From Phenylobacterium soli (GTDB lineage Bacteria > Pseudomonadota > Alphaproteobacteria > Caulobacterales > Caulobacteraceae): a DNA stretch of 64,000 nt. This document shows positions 30,012 through 37,913 of the stretch, one piece after another (position 1 is the stretch's first letter; every line of letters starts with the position of its first letter). The stretch covers positions 124,001 through 188,000 of the forward strand of contig NZ_QFYQ01000002.1 in NCBI RefSeq assembly GCF_003254475.1. The letters run 5' to 3'. Below the pieces are notes generated by a model. That model searched no databases and had not been told where the DNA came from. It saw nothing but the letters and a program-made list of their open reading frames with translations. The position numbers were made by a program, and so were the translations under genes.

Positions 30012-30524
30012 ATGAGCAAGAACGGTCACGATTTCTCGGTTGGCGATCACGTCGTCTACCCCGCCCACGGCGTGGGTCAGGTGCAGGGGATCGAAACCCA
30101 GGAAGTCGCCGGTCTGAAACTTGAGGTCTATGTCATCACCTTCGACCACGAGAAGATGACGCTGCGCGTGCCGACCGCCAAGGCCCGGACCGCCGGCCTG
30201 CGGCCGCTGGCCGAGGGCAATGTGGTCTCCAAGGCCCTGACCACCCTGAAGGGCCGCGCCCGGGTGAAGCGCACCATGTGGTCGCGCCGCGCCCAGGAGT
30301 ACGAAGCCAAGATCAACTCCGGCGACCTGATCTCGATCGCCGAGGTGGTGCGCGACCTGCACCGCGCCGAGAACCAGCCGGAACAGTCCTATTCGGAGCG
30401 CCAGCTCTATGAATCGGCGCTGGACCGCATGGCCCGCGAAGTCGCCGCCATCGAGCGCATCGACCGCGACGCGGCCATCTCGCTGCTCAACAAGTCGCTG
30501 GTGAAGACGGCCGCGGCCGCCTGA
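30012..30524 (+). CDS. carD: CarD family transcriptional regulator
   Basis: 170 residues. The N-terminal RNA-polymerase-binding Tudor-like domain is clear in FSVGDHVVYPAHGVGQVQGI and GLKLEVYVITFD. It is followed by a helical DNA-binding part with MWSRRAQEYEAKINSGDL then VVRDLHRAENQPEQSYSERQ, matching CarD/CdnL. These proteins bind the RNAP beta subunit and stabilise open complexes at rRNA and other promoters. It is monocistronic here, with a clear terminator downstream. Confidence 0.95.
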   Translation: MSKNGHDFSVGDHVVYPAHGVGQVQGIETQEVAGLKLEVYVITFDHEKMTLRVPTAKARTAGLRPLAEGNVVSKALTTLKGRARVKRTMWSRRAQEYEAKINSGDLISIAEVVRDLHRAENQPEQSYSERQLYESALDRMAREVAAIERIDRDAAISLLNKSLVKTAAAA

Positions 30525-30554
30525 CCCTTCCGACCTGACCGACAGGCAAAGTCG

Positions 30555-30590
30555 AAGCGCCCGGTTCCTGCGAACCGGGCGCTTTCGTTT
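30555..30590 (+). terminator. Rho-independent terminator of carD
   Basis: A 13-bp perfect stem aagcgcccggttc/gaaccgggcgctt with a ctgc loop, followed by tcgttt. It is one of the strongest terminators in the window. Confidence 0.9.
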
Positions 30591-30645
30591 GCGCGGAACG
30601 CCTCTCCGCGTCCGGCCGTTTGCCGGGGCGCACGAGGAGGTTCAG

Positions 30646-30789
30646 ATGACCCGCGCCCTGGGACGCCGTCCCGACGAGACGTCCAGCCCTGAGAGCCAGC
30701 GCCAGGGACCGGAGACCTGGACCCTTGCGGTCCTGGCGATCGTGCTGGTCGCCGCGATCATCGCCCTCGTCGCCTACGCCGCGGCCTAA
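30646..30789 (+). CDS. Small single-span membrane protein
   Basis: 47 residues: a polar N-terminus ([20 protein letters not shown]) followed by one membrane helix ([21 protein letters not shown]). A strong GAGGAGG ribosome site precedes the ATG, which supports translation. Its stop overlaps the convergent dctA stop by 2-3 bp. I do not recognise a family; it may be a small inner-membrane or toxin-like peptide, but no evidence distinguishes these. Confidence 0.6.
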   Translation: MTRALGRRPDETSSPESQRQGPETWTLAVLAIVLVAAIIALVAYAAA

Positions 30790-32090
30790 TCCGCCTCGGC
30801 CGAGCCCAGCAGCGGCTCGGCCTGGACGCCGGGGCCTCGGTCGAGCTCCGCCTTCAGCGTCTCGCGGTCGAGGTCCCTCTCCCAGCGGGCGAGGACCAGG
30901 GTCGCGACCCCGTTGCCCACCAGGTTGGTCAGCGCCCGGCATTCGCTCATGAAGCGGTCGACGCCGACCAGCAGGGCCAGGGAGGCGATCGGCAGGTCGG
31001 GGATCACCGCCAGGGTGGCGGCAAGGGTGATGAAGCCCGCGCCGGTGACGCCGCTCGCCCCCTTCGACGTCAGCATGGCCACGCCGAGCAGGGTCGCCTC
31101 CTGCTCCCAGCTCAGCGGCGTGTTGGTCGCCTGGGCCAGGAACAGGGTGGCCATGGTCATGTAGATGTTGGTGCCGTCGAGGTTGAAGGAATAGCCGGTC
31201 GGGATCACCAGGCCCACCGTGGTCTTGCCTGCGCCGAGCCGCTGCAGCTTGGCCATCATCTGCGGCAGCACCGCCTCGGACGACGAGGCGCCGAGGACGA
31301 TCAGCAGCTCCTCGCGGATGTAGTTGAGGAACTTCAGGATCGAGAAGCCGGCCAGGGCCGCGATCGCGCCCAGCACCACCAGCACGAACAGCAGCGAGGT
31401 CGAATAGACCGCCGCCACCAGCGCCCCGAGCTTCACCAGCGCCGGCAGGCCGTACTTGCCGATCGTGAAGGCCATGGCCCCGAAGGCGCCGATGGGGGCG
31501 AGCTTCACGACCACCCCGATGATGCCGAAGAACAGCTTGCCGATCTGGTCGAGCGCCTCGGCGGTCTTCTCGCCGAACTCGCCCATCCGCGTGCAGGCGA
31601 AGCCGGTGAGGATGGCCACCACCAGCACCTCCAGGAGGTCGCCGCGCGCGAAGGCGCCGAGGAAGGTGTCGGGGATCAGGTTCAAGAGGTATTCGACCAC
31701 GCTTTCGGCGTGCTTGGCCTGGGCCGCGTAGCCGGCCCCGATCTTCGGGTCGAGGCTCGCCGGATCGACATTGAAGCCGGCGCCGGGCTTCAGCACCTCG
31801 CCGACGAGGAGGCCGACCAGCAGGGCCAGGGTGGAGACCGCCTCGAAATAAACGAGGGTGCGCAGGCCCAGCCGCCCGAAGGCCTTGAGATCGCTCATCC
31901 GGGCGATGCCCCCGGCCACGGTGCAGAACACCACCGGCGCGATGGCCATCTTGATCAGCTTGATGAAGGCGTCGCCGAGCGGCTTCAGGCTCGCGCCGAC
32001 CTCCGGCCACAGCGCGCCGACCGCCAGCCCGAGGGCGACGCCCACCAGCACCTGGACATAGAGCACGCGAAAATGGCGCAGCAGTCCCAT
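30786..32090 (-). CDS. dctA: Dicarboxylate/amino acid:cation symporter (DctA-like)
   Basis: 434 residues from [15 protein letters not shown]. The family's HP1 serine stretch [16 protein letters not shown], the [18 protein letters not shown] signature of helix 7 and [20 protein letters not shown] of HP2 are all present, as is the final [16 protein letters not shown] with the substrate-binding residues. DctA imports C4-dicarboxylates with Na+ or H+. An ATG at 32132 would add 14 residues of non-conserved sequence. It lies immediately next to the tRNA-Arg that anchors the island. Confidence 0.93.
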   Translation of the reverse strand: MGLLRHFRVLYVQVLVGVALGLAVGALWPEVGASLKPLGDAFIKLIKMAIAPVVFCTVAGGIARMSDLKAFGRLGLRTLVYFEAVSTLALLVGLLVGEVLKPGAGFNVDPASLDPKIGAGYAAQAKHAESVVEYLLNLIPDTFLGAFARGDLLEVLVVAILTGFACTRMGEFGEKTAEALDQIGKLFFGIIGVVVKLAPIGAFGAMAFTIGKYGLPALVKLGALVAAVYSTSLLFVLVVLGAIAALAGFSILKFLNYIREELLIVLGASSSEAVLPQMMAKLQRLGAGKTTVGLVIPTGYSFNLDGTNIYMTMATLFLAQATNTPLSWEQEATLLGVAMLTSKGASGVTGAGFITLAATLAVIPDLPIASLALLVGVDRFMSECRALTNLVGNGVATLVLARWERDLDRETLKAELDRGPGVQAEPLLGSAEAD

Positions 32091-32166
32091 GCAGCCGGCT
32101 CCCCCGAACGCCTGAAGCGGCCGCGTTTGCACGAGACCCGCGCGAACGCTATCACGCCTCCCGCGC

Positions 32167-32243
32167 GGCCCGGTAGCTCAGCCGGATAGAGCAGGGCTTT
32201 CCTAAAGCCAAGGTCGGGGGTTCGAGTCCCTCCCGGGCCGCCA
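32167..32243 (+). tRNA. tRNA-Arg (anticodon CCT)
   Basis: 77 nt including an encoded CCA. The acceptor ggcccgg/ccgggcc pairs perfectly. The D arm is gctc/gagc, the T arm ggggg/ccctc with TTCGAGT loop, and the anticodon loop TTCCTAA gives CCT. The anticodon stem gggct/agcca has a G-A mismatch at its outermost pair. The last 17 bases are repeated 19.4 kb away, which makes the gene the attachment site of the adjacent island. Confidence 0.93.
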
Positions 32244-32244
32244 G
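32227..32244 (+). repeat. att site, left copy (18-bp direct repeat)
   Basis: tccctcccgggccgccag, the last 17 nt of tRNA-Arg including CCA plus one base. It is an exact direct repeat of 51651-51668. The flanking bases differ on both sides, so 18 bp is the full match. Confidence 0.92.
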
Positions 32245-32398
32245 AAGATTGTCGGGACCACCTAAGAGTGGCCCAAAAACCAGATAAGGCTGGCCACAGG
32301 CTGCGTCGCGCCACCTCCGGACATCAGGATCGGCCTCTGATGCAGAGTTGCGGAACATTCCGCGGCGATGCCCAGGCGGCTCTATAGGCCGCTCAAAC

Positions 32399-33076
32399 TC
32401 ACCAGCCCGCGGGCTTCGTGATCGTGCCGACCTTGTCCTTGAAAATGTCGGGGAACTGGGCCGCCTGCAGGTGGTGCGTTCGGATTTCCTTGCGGAAGGT
32501 GCTCAGCCTTTTGAGCTCGAGGCTGCCGTTCGGGCGCGGCGGAATGAGACCCACGGGAATCTTGGCGTCCTCCTTGATCATCCGGATAGGGGTGAGCAGG
32601 TCGGAGTCGTTCGACACCACTACGGCGCATTCACAGTCGCCGCGATAGACGTCCCTGAGAAGATGCGCGGCGAGGTTAACGTCGGATCCCTTCTCTTCGG
32701 TCTTGTGCACCCACCGCATAATCGGCTTGCCACTAGCCGCCACCTTCACCACCGGACGACCGTTCACCCTCTTCGGCTGACCCTGCGGATCGACCTCGAC
32801 CTCCGGCGCACGGACGCATGAGGCCAGGAATGTTCCGAAATGCACGTCCACCTTCGGCAAGGTGTTGAGCGCGCGGACGTAGGTGGCCTGTCGCACGGGC
32901 AGATCGGGGTCGACGGCCCGCGCCTCCACCTTGGCGGTGAAGTAGCGGATCTTGCAGACGTCGTTCTTGGCGAGAACGGCCTCGAAGAGCGCCTGTAGAT
33001 TCAACCACTTATACGGCGAACCCTTCAGAAGGCCGTAATACAGGTTGAACCCGTCAATGTAGACGTACGTCCGCAT
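32399..33076 (-). CDS. NYN domain (LabA/PIN-like) putative RNase
   Basis: 225 residues. The acidic NYN catalytic residues are visible in YIDGFNLYYGLL (Asp near 8), KGSDVNLAAHLLRD (~129) and VVVSNDSDLLTPIRM (~153). The fold is a PIN-like nuclease; NYN proteins act as RNases in RNA decay or defence. It is the first island gene after the tRNA, on the minus strand, with the same orientation as the ubiquitin-like operon but 540 bp further on. A function in host-genome conflict is plausible but unproven. The C-terminal third has no recognised domain. Confidence 0.85.
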   Translation of the reverse strand: MRTYVYIDGFNLYYGLLKGSPYKWLNLQALFEAVLAKNDVCKIRYFTAKVEARAVDPDLPVRQATYVRALNTLPKVDVHFGTFLASCVRAPEVEVDPQGQPKRVNGRPVVKVAASGKPIMRWVHKTEEKGSDVNLAAHLLRDVYRGDCECAVVVSNDSDLLTPIRMIKEDAKIPVGLIPPRPNGSLELKRLSTFRKEIRTHHLQAAQFPDIFKDKVGTITKPAGW

Positions 33077-33097
33077 CTTGGGGGCCAGATAATGCTA

Positions 33098-33119
33098 CGG
33101 CGGCCCCGAGGGGCCGCCG
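33098..33119. repeat. GC-rich stem-loop upstream of the NYN gene
   Basis: cggcggcccc and ggggccgccg form a near-continuous stem with a tiny loop. It lies 20 bp upstream of the NYN start codon. It could end read-through from upstream or fold in the leader. Confidence 0.5.
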
Positions 33120-33308
33120 CGCGTCCGGCAGCCGAGGCCACCGGAGGAGTGATGTGCCGCTTATCTGGCGATGCGCGGCTCTCTGTCAATAGTGCGGAGC
33201 CGTTGATAGTTCCTTGATGCACCTCACGGGGATCGGCGTCAGGGCCGCGACGTGAGGAGACATTGCGTCAGTTGGCGAGGGCGAAATTCGATGCCGAACC
33301 CTCGCAGC

Positions 33309-33548
33309 TTAGGTGGGTGTGAAGACGTGGGTTGTGTGGACGCCAATGACCCGCCAGTCGAGTTGCTTCCCCGCCGGAATCTTCTTCGCGTCGTGAATTC
33401 CTACCGTCTTGGCTTCAAGCTCATCCGTGAAGCGTCGGGCGTTCTCGGGTCGCGCACCCATATCGCCTTCGTTCGTGAGAAAGACTGAGCCGCTCTCAAA
33501 ACCAGCACCCACCACAAAGTACGTTTCATTGATCGTCTTCGCGTTCAT
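33309..33548 (-). CDS. Small hypothetical protein
   Basis: 79 residues starting MNAKTINETYFVVGAGFESG, acidic and without membrane segments. I do not recognise a family. The composition is protein-like (mixed charged, aromatic and hydrophobic residues), unlike the shadow frames, and the ATG has a spaced purine-rich upstream region. It lies between the NYN gene and the DUF6527 gene on the same strand, 70 bp after the latter's stop, so it may be the last gene of the ubiquitin-like operon. An overlapping plus-strand frame (33252-33488) looks less protein-like. Confidence 0.5.
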   Translation of the reverse strand: MNAKTINETYFVVGAGFESGSVFLTNEGDMGARPENARRFTDELEAKTVGIHDAKKIPAGKQLDWRVIGVHTTHVFTPT

Positions 33549-33618
33549 GATTCATCCGTTCCCGCGCCTATCGATGCGTTGTGCTGAGCGCTCGCAGGCC
33601 CTCTCAAGGCCCGTGCGA

Positions 33619-34176
33619 TTAGACACTTCGGCGAAACCACCCGCTCTGTTTCCCGGTGCCTTCCACCGCCCGTCCGGCACGGGCAAGGGCGCGGCAGGCG
33701 CGCAGAACCTCCCAGGGCACTTCGTCGAGTTCACCGGCGACGGTGACGTAGGGACGCAATCTTTCATCAAGACGAGCTGCTACCTCGCGGACGAGGTCCG
33801 GGAAGGCCTGCTCGGGCTCTGGCTCCCGATTGCCGGCTTCCCAACGGTCGCACCACTGAACAGTGTTGTTCCAGACAATGAAGTGACTACCACATCCGCT
33901 GTCCCGCCAGACAGAAGGGTAAAGGGTCAACCCCCGCTTCGTGTGGTAAAGTCTCCATGGAGGCCCGAGCGCCGGATCAAGGTTGACGGTGAGTTTCTCG
34001 CCGCAGCCGTCCGGGCAGGCGATGACAAGCGCGCGAGGCCGGTCGCGGTGCACAAGGACAGTGTCACCCGGCGCGGTCGCGAGCGGATCGGCTTCGTGCC
34101 GCCGGGTTACCGTTCCCCGCAGCGTCAGTCGACGTACAGGTTCAGAGGGTCGCAAGCGTAGTCTCCTCGTGAGCAC
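33619..34176 (-). CDS. DUF6527 family protein (associated with ubiquitin-like operons)
   Basis: 185 residues if started at GTG 34176; a TTG at 34155 sits 7 nt after a GAGGAG ribosome site and may be the true start. Key segments are VLVHRDRPRALVIACPDGCG, NLDPALGPPWRLYHTKRGLT and RDSGCGSHFIVWNN, with cysteines (CPDGCG, GCGSH) that could bind zinc. This matches DUF6527, a family that recurs next to bacterial E2/E1/Ubl genes. It overlaps the kinase-like gene's 3' end by 35 bp and so belongs to the same operon. Its molecular function is unknown. Confidence 0.75.
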   Translation of the reverse strand: MLTRRLRLRPSEPVRRLTLRGTVTRRHEADPLATAPGDTVLVHRDRPRALVIACPDGCGEKLTVNLDPALGPPWRLYHTKRGLTLYPSVWRDSGCGSHFIVWNNTVQWCDRWEAGNREPEPEQAFPDLVREVAARLDERLRPYVTVAGELDEVPWEVLRACRALARAGRAVEGTGKQSGWFRRSV

Positions 34177-35641
34177 TCAAGGCCTCGACCAAGCGCGATG
34201 CGAGGCGGTATGCCGTCCTTCGCCGGCCCTTGTCTCGGCGGCAGGTCGCCGGGAACATGCATCGACGCAGAAGGCCCGCGACGACGGCGAGCCGATATTC
34301 ATCTGAACTGCACTGGTTCGCGATACCGATGGTGCGCAGCTGACGGATGACATCCCACATCCAGCGATACTTCATGCCAGCCTCGCTCGGCGGAGGGCTC
34401 AGGATAAAGGCGTTTGGCGCATAGAGAGCCTCGACCACCTCCTCCCATTCCGGGTCGTGATAGTTGTCGTTGTGCTCATCGTCCTTGAGGGCGATCGCGA
34501 ACCAGGTTTCGAGCAGGGCCACGTCGGCCGCCAGTGGCCCGTTGCAGACAGAAGCCATGTCGATGAGGATCGCTTCCCCCCGACGCACCCGCACGTTGTC
34601 GGCATGTAGATCGCCGTGGATGGGGCCGACGCGGTGCGGCCGGTTGAGCGGCCGTAGCAGCTCGACGATTTCCTCAGGTGTCAGAGCCTCGCCGCGCCCG
34701 CACGCCGTCTCGTAATATTCGGACCTGATCTTGTCCGCTCGAATGATCCGAGCGCCTTCCAACGCTTGCCACATCGAACCGTTGGACGGCTGAACCCGCA
34801 GCCCTTGCGCGCGCCAGGCGCCCAGTGTCATATCGAATAGGTTGAAGATAGCTGTGGCGGCCAAGCCCCGCCGCGCCACGTCCCAGAGCGCTTCAGACTG
34901 GTCCACGAGGCTGCCGACCAGAAGGCCGCGCCGGGCTCCCAGCCGAACCTGCTCGATCTCCGGACACATACCGAAGGGGATGAAGGGCTTTGCCGCCCGA
35001 TAGCCATCTGCCTCCTGGAGGATCTTGGAGCGTCTGTCGAACTTGGCGAACAAGGGTTGCCCCCAGTTGCCGAAGGAGTTGCCACGCGTCGTGTGAACGG
35101 TGAAAACGCGCGCACCCGATAAACCCGGGCTTAGTTCTTCGAGCCGGACTTGCCCGTACCCGGCAAGCGCGCGGCTCATCAGCAGGTGGTCCTCATCGTC
35201 GAGAGGCTCCACGTTGCCCACGTACTCTGGGGTGAAAGCCCCGTCGGCCGCTGGCCCCGGATCATGCCGCGCGAGCAGTTCAGGGAAGACGTAGGCCGGG
35301 GGAAGGACTTTGCGCTCCACCTGATCGGGCGGCAGACCCCTCAGCAGGTCGCTGGCCACGAGCTGACTGGCGTCATCCGCGGTGCTCACGCAGATCAGAA
35401 GCCCGTGGTCGATCCAACTGGCCCCTGCTCGCGGCAGCAATTCAGTGATGGCTCGACCAGTGTCCAGATGGATGAGGACGCCACGGGCGCGATTCAGATC
35501 GCTGATGGTCGGGGCAGCCGACAACAGCGCGAGACGCAGGCCGCGATTTTCGAATTCGGCGCGCGCCGCATCCGAGATTGCGTCGCCGAGGACCAGGACG
35601 ACGTCCCGCTCTGGCCGGAGAAGTCTGCGGGGGACGATCAT
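34142..35641 (-). CDS. Phosphotransferase-like kinase (APH/TCAD9-like) with an extra N-terminal domain
   Basis: 499 residues from MIVPRRLLRPERD. A kinase-like C-terminal part has an ATP-lysine region LFAKFDRRSKILQEADGY (K200, E210), the catalytic loop VGPIHGDLHADNVRVRR (H342, D344, N349) and the metal-binding ILIDMASV (D361), all intact. The N-terminal ~120 residues (VVLVLGDAISDAARAEF to GVLIHLDTG) look like an alpha/beta receiver or Rossmann-like domain. Kinases of this type occur in ternary and conflict-system operons, so it may phosphorylate a target or an E2/Ubl component. It starts on the E1 stop (ATGA) and overlaps DUF6527. The family label is uncertain. Confidence 0.72.
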   Translation of the reverse strand: MIVPRRLLRPERDVVLVLGDAISDAARAEFENRGLRLALLSAAPTISDLNRARGVLIHLDTGRAITELLPRAGASWIDHGLLICVSTADDASQLVASDLLRGLPPDQVERKVLPPAYVFPELLARHDPGPAADGAFTPEYVGNVEPLDDEDHLLMSRALAGYGQVRLEELSPGLSGARVFTVHTTRGNSFGNWGQPLFAKFDRRSKILQEADGYRAAKPFIPFGMCPEIEQVRLGARRGLLVGSLVDQSEALWDVARRGLAATAIFNLFDMTLGAWRAQGLRVQPSNGSMWQALEGARIIRADKIRSEYYETACGRGEALTPEEIVELLRPLNRPHRVGPIHGDLHADNVRVRRGEAILIDMASVCNGPLAADVALLETWFAIALKDDEHNDNYHDPEWEEVVEALYAPNAFILSPPPSEAGMKYRWMWDVIRQLRTIGIANQCSSDEYRLAVVAGLLRRCMFPATCRRDKGRRRTAYRLASRLVEALSAHEETTLATL

Positions 35642-36972
35642 CGTGCGCCTCTCAGCGGGTTGGTCGCCGAGGGGCCGTGGCCAATCACGCCCGATGATGA
35701 ACAGACAAGGCACCCAGGATTTCGTCCCACCGTCGGTGTCCGCAGTCGGCCGGTTACACCGTCGTACCATTGATAGCGCGCGCGGAAGGGCGCGGAGGTG
35801 ACCGCGCCCATGAACATGCTGACGGCGAGGGACGACATGGTGGCGTTGAGCGAAACGACCGCCGGCTGAGGCTCACCCTGCCCGCGGAAATAAGGATCCT
35901 GGGCTCGTTGCACCTCCGTCATCATCTCAATGCGCACCACCTCGGAGCTGATGGCTCCGGCGCAAAGGAGGCAACCGAGGCCTGGGGCGAGCATCTGAGC
36001 CCGTCCCGTGATCTCGCGCACCTCGCCCGCATCCCCGACGCCGATGGAAACGCCCATGTCGATAGCCGGCACCAGGTGCTGGTAGGCCAGCTGGGAGACC
36101 ATCGCTCGGCTGGCATGGCTGTCAGTGCACAGAAAGATGAAGTCGGATTCCGCCAGGCGATCGGCCGCGGCGCGAGTGAGCACGTCTTCGACCCGCGTCT
36201 CGATCTGAGCCTGGGGGTTTACCTTCAGGATATTCTCGGCGGCGATCTCGACCTTGTGACGGCCGATCAGCTCAGGTTGGGCGCCAAACACCCGGTTCCG
36301 GTTGCTCGTCTCGAGCTTATCCGGATCGATCAGCAGGAAGCGCCGTACTCCTAGATGCGCCAGCTCCTGGGCGACCACCGAGCCGGTGCCACCCAGGCCC
36401 ACCAGCGCGACTTCGGTGCTAGCGATGGCCGTCTGGCCAGCGCGACCAAAGGCACGAACCTGACGGTCGTAGACGTCGTGCGAAAAAGATGAGGCACTCA
36501 AGTCGGGATCGAAGAGGGTGCGGACCTCCGCGCCAACCCGCACTACCTTGACCGCGGCCGCACCGCCTAGAACCCTGGCCCGCACCCCCCCCTGCGAGAT
36601 GACCATCGCCGCATGAGGTTGCGTGGGCAGTCGCGCCTCCAGGAAGGCCCGCAGGGGCTCCTCGCCGGCGTTATCTACATCGGAAAACTCCGGCATCCCG
36701 TGATCGAAGGGGTGGGTATGGGCCATCACCAAGCCCGCCCCCATTCGGCGGGCGCGCGCGGTGAGCTCGACGAGATATGCCGGAGCCAGCTCCGCGGCCA
36801 CGTCTGTGCGGCGCAGATACGCGCCGGCGGGCGCCCTTTCCGCCAGGACCGAGAGGGCGCGTCCGCCGAAGCCCGTCCGGGTGAAGAAGGACATGCAGGT
36901 CTCCTTCTGCTCGAGAAGAGCTGGCGTAGCGACGTCTTCCCACTGCGGCGCCGGAATCCGAATCTCGTTCAT
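35638..36972 (-). CDS. JAB-E1 fusion: JAMM isopeptidase domain plus ThiF/E1 adenylyltransferase
   Basis: 444 residues from MNEIRIPAPQ. The N-terminal JAB domain has the JAMM metalloprotease signature AHTHPFDHGMPEFSDVD (H85, H87, S97, D100). The C-terminal E1 domain has ALVGLGGTGSVV (~190-200), LLIDPDKLETSNRNR (~213-226), and a probable zinc set CLLC (334/337) and CLVC (421/424). E1 adenylates the Ubl C-terminus; JAB would remove Ubl from targets or process it. Both in one chain is a known architecture in ubiquitin-like operons. It overlaps the E2 gene and the kinase gene by 4 bp each, in transcription order Ubl-E2-JAB/E1-kinase. Confidence 0.92.
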   Translation of the reverse strand: MNEIRIPAPQWEDVATPALLEQKETCMSFFTRTGFGGRALSVLAERAPAGAYLRRTDVAAELAPAYLVELTARARRMGAGLVMAHTHPFDHGMPEFSDVDNAGEEPLRAFLEARLPTQPHAAMVISQGGVRARVLGGAAAVKVVRVGAEVRTLFDPDLSASSFSHDVYDRQVRAFGRAGQTAIASTEVALVGLGGTGSVVAQELAHLGVRRFLLIDPDKLETSNRNRVFGAQPELIGRHKVEIAAENILKVNPQAQIETRVEDVLTRAAADRLAESDFIFLCTDSHASRAMVSQLAYQHLVPAIDMGVSIGVGDAGEVREITGRAQMLAPGLGCLLCAGAISSEVVRIEMMTEVQRAQDPYFRGQGEPQPAVVSLNATMSSLAVSMFMGAVTSAPFRARYQWYDGVTGRLRTPTVGRNPGCLVCSSSGVIGHGPSATNPLRGAR

Positions 36973-37343
36973 CGCGCAGCCCGGAAGCGCTCGCCGACCA
37001 CGGCCATCCAGGTGAGGAGGGTGTCGCGGTTTGGGTCCCAGGGCTGGCAGAGGTGCCAGCTGAACCACATCAGCGTCGCCGCTCCGTCAGGCATGGGCGT
37101 GAACTGCACATTCTGGGGATGCCCTCCGCCGGCTAGGCGCAGGTCCTCGTCCACCCAGAAGCTGTCCGGATTGGCGTAGGGGAACCCCTGCGGGGCAACG
37201 AACCGCACGGTAACGCGCGGCTTGGACCACCCGGCCCCGGTGACCACGTCCGGCACGGTCACCAGGTGGCCGCCTCCCGAGAGCGGCGTGGCGCTCGTGC
37301 CCGGATAGCGGGCCACGAGCGCCTGAAGCTGCGCCTCGAACAT
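36969..37343 (-). CDS. E2-like ubiquitin-conjugating protein (prokaryotic E2 family E)
   Basis: 124 residues: MFEAQLQALVARYPG, RVTVRFVAPQGFPYANPDSFWV and LMWFSWHLCQPWDPNRDTLL fit the prokaryotic E2 family E (UBC-like fold). C99 in HLCQPWDP is the only cysteine and would be the thioester-forming residue. This places it as the carrier that takes the Ubl from the E1. It sits between the Ubl gene (3 bp upstream) and the JAB-E1 gene (4-bp overlap), so stoichiometric expression is likely. No E3-like gene is seen. Confidence 0.88.
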   Translation of the reverse strand: MFEAQLQALVARYPGTSATPLSGGGHLVTVPDVVTGAGWSKPRVTVRFVAPQGFPYANPDSFWVDEDLRLAGGGHPQNVQFTPMPDGAATLMWFSWHLCQPWDPNRDTLLTWMAVVGERFRAAR

Positions 37344-37346
37344 CGC

Positions 37347-37637
37347 TTAGCCGCCGTAGCTGGCGGGGGGGACGCGGGTGAAGTGCAGGTGCCCGTGGCC
37401 CTCGTCGAAGCGCACCACTTCGTCATCGGCGATCAGGCGCTCCTCGCCGTGCTCCCCAGGAGGGTCCAGGAGCAGGCCGTAACCGGCGGGCCAGTCCGGC
37501 ACCTTGGCCTTGATTTGCGCGCCGGTGAGGGCCGGCTGGTCGGTCGTGTAGCGCACGTTGTCGACGAAGTACTCGTAGGTCTTCGGCTTCGGGTGGTGCG
37601 GAACGTCGTCGGGCTGGCTCATTATTTCGATCTCCAT
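37347..37637 (-). CDS. Multiubiquitin-family ubiquitin-like protein ending in Gly-Gly
   Basis: 96 residues: MEIEIMSQPDDVPHHPKPKTYEYFVDN through ERLIADDEVVRFDEGHGHLHF, a single beta-grasp domain of the 'multiubiquitin' family. The C-terminus is VPPASYGG, a free Gly-Gly, so no processing would be needed before adenylation. Family members often carry two or more tandem domains; this one has a single domain. It is the first gene of the operon, and its promoter faces the divergent toxin-antitoxin module across about 290 bp. A second ATG at 37622 would give a slightly shorter start. Confidence 0.9.
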   Translation of the reverse strand: MEIEIMSQPDDVPHHPKPKTYEYFVDNVRYTTDQPALTGAQIKAKVPDWPAGYGLLLDPPGEHGEERLIADDEVVRFDEGHGHLHFTRVPPASYGG

Positions 37638-37727
37638 GGTTGGTGTCGCGGCGGAACTGAGACGACGGTCACCGCACCCGTCCCGTTCGCGATATGAGCG
37701 AGACTCATGCGCGTTTCAAGCGGATTT

Positions 37728-37743
37728 TTAATGTAGACATTAA
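37728..37743. promoter_or_regulatory. Operator-like palindrome, site 1
   Basis: TTAATGTAGACATTAA, perfect 7+2+7 inverted repeat about 90 bp upstream of the Ubl start. It matches site 2 at 37898-37913 read on the minus strand (TTAACATAGACCTTAA) in 13 of 16 positions. It could be bound by the divergent HTH antitoxin. Confidence 0.6.
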
Positions 37744-37897
37744 TTTCAATGGGCCCCGCGCCGCCGCCCACGACTGGGAGTGCAACTACGAGGCGATGGG
37801 CGGCCGCCTTTCGACGCTTGATATTGCCCGGCGCATGGGGCGAGATCGGCCACGGGGAACGAGGTCCGATTCACAAGTGAGCTTCCGGGGGCGGAAC

Positions 37898-37913
37898 TTA
37901 AGGTCTATGTTAA
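37898..37913. promoter_or_regulatory. Operator-like site 2 upstream of the toxin gene
   Basis: Read on the minus strand, TTAACATAGACCTTAA. It lies 16 bp before a possible TTG start (37930) and 80 bp before the ATG at 37993, in the usual position for an antitoxin autoregulation site. It is the second member of the pair with site 1. Confidence 0.55.

Noticed and set aside
33252..33488. 78-codon plus-strand frame overlapping the 79-residue minus-strand gene
   Set aside because: Less protein-like than the minus-strand gene and opposite to all neighbouring genes.
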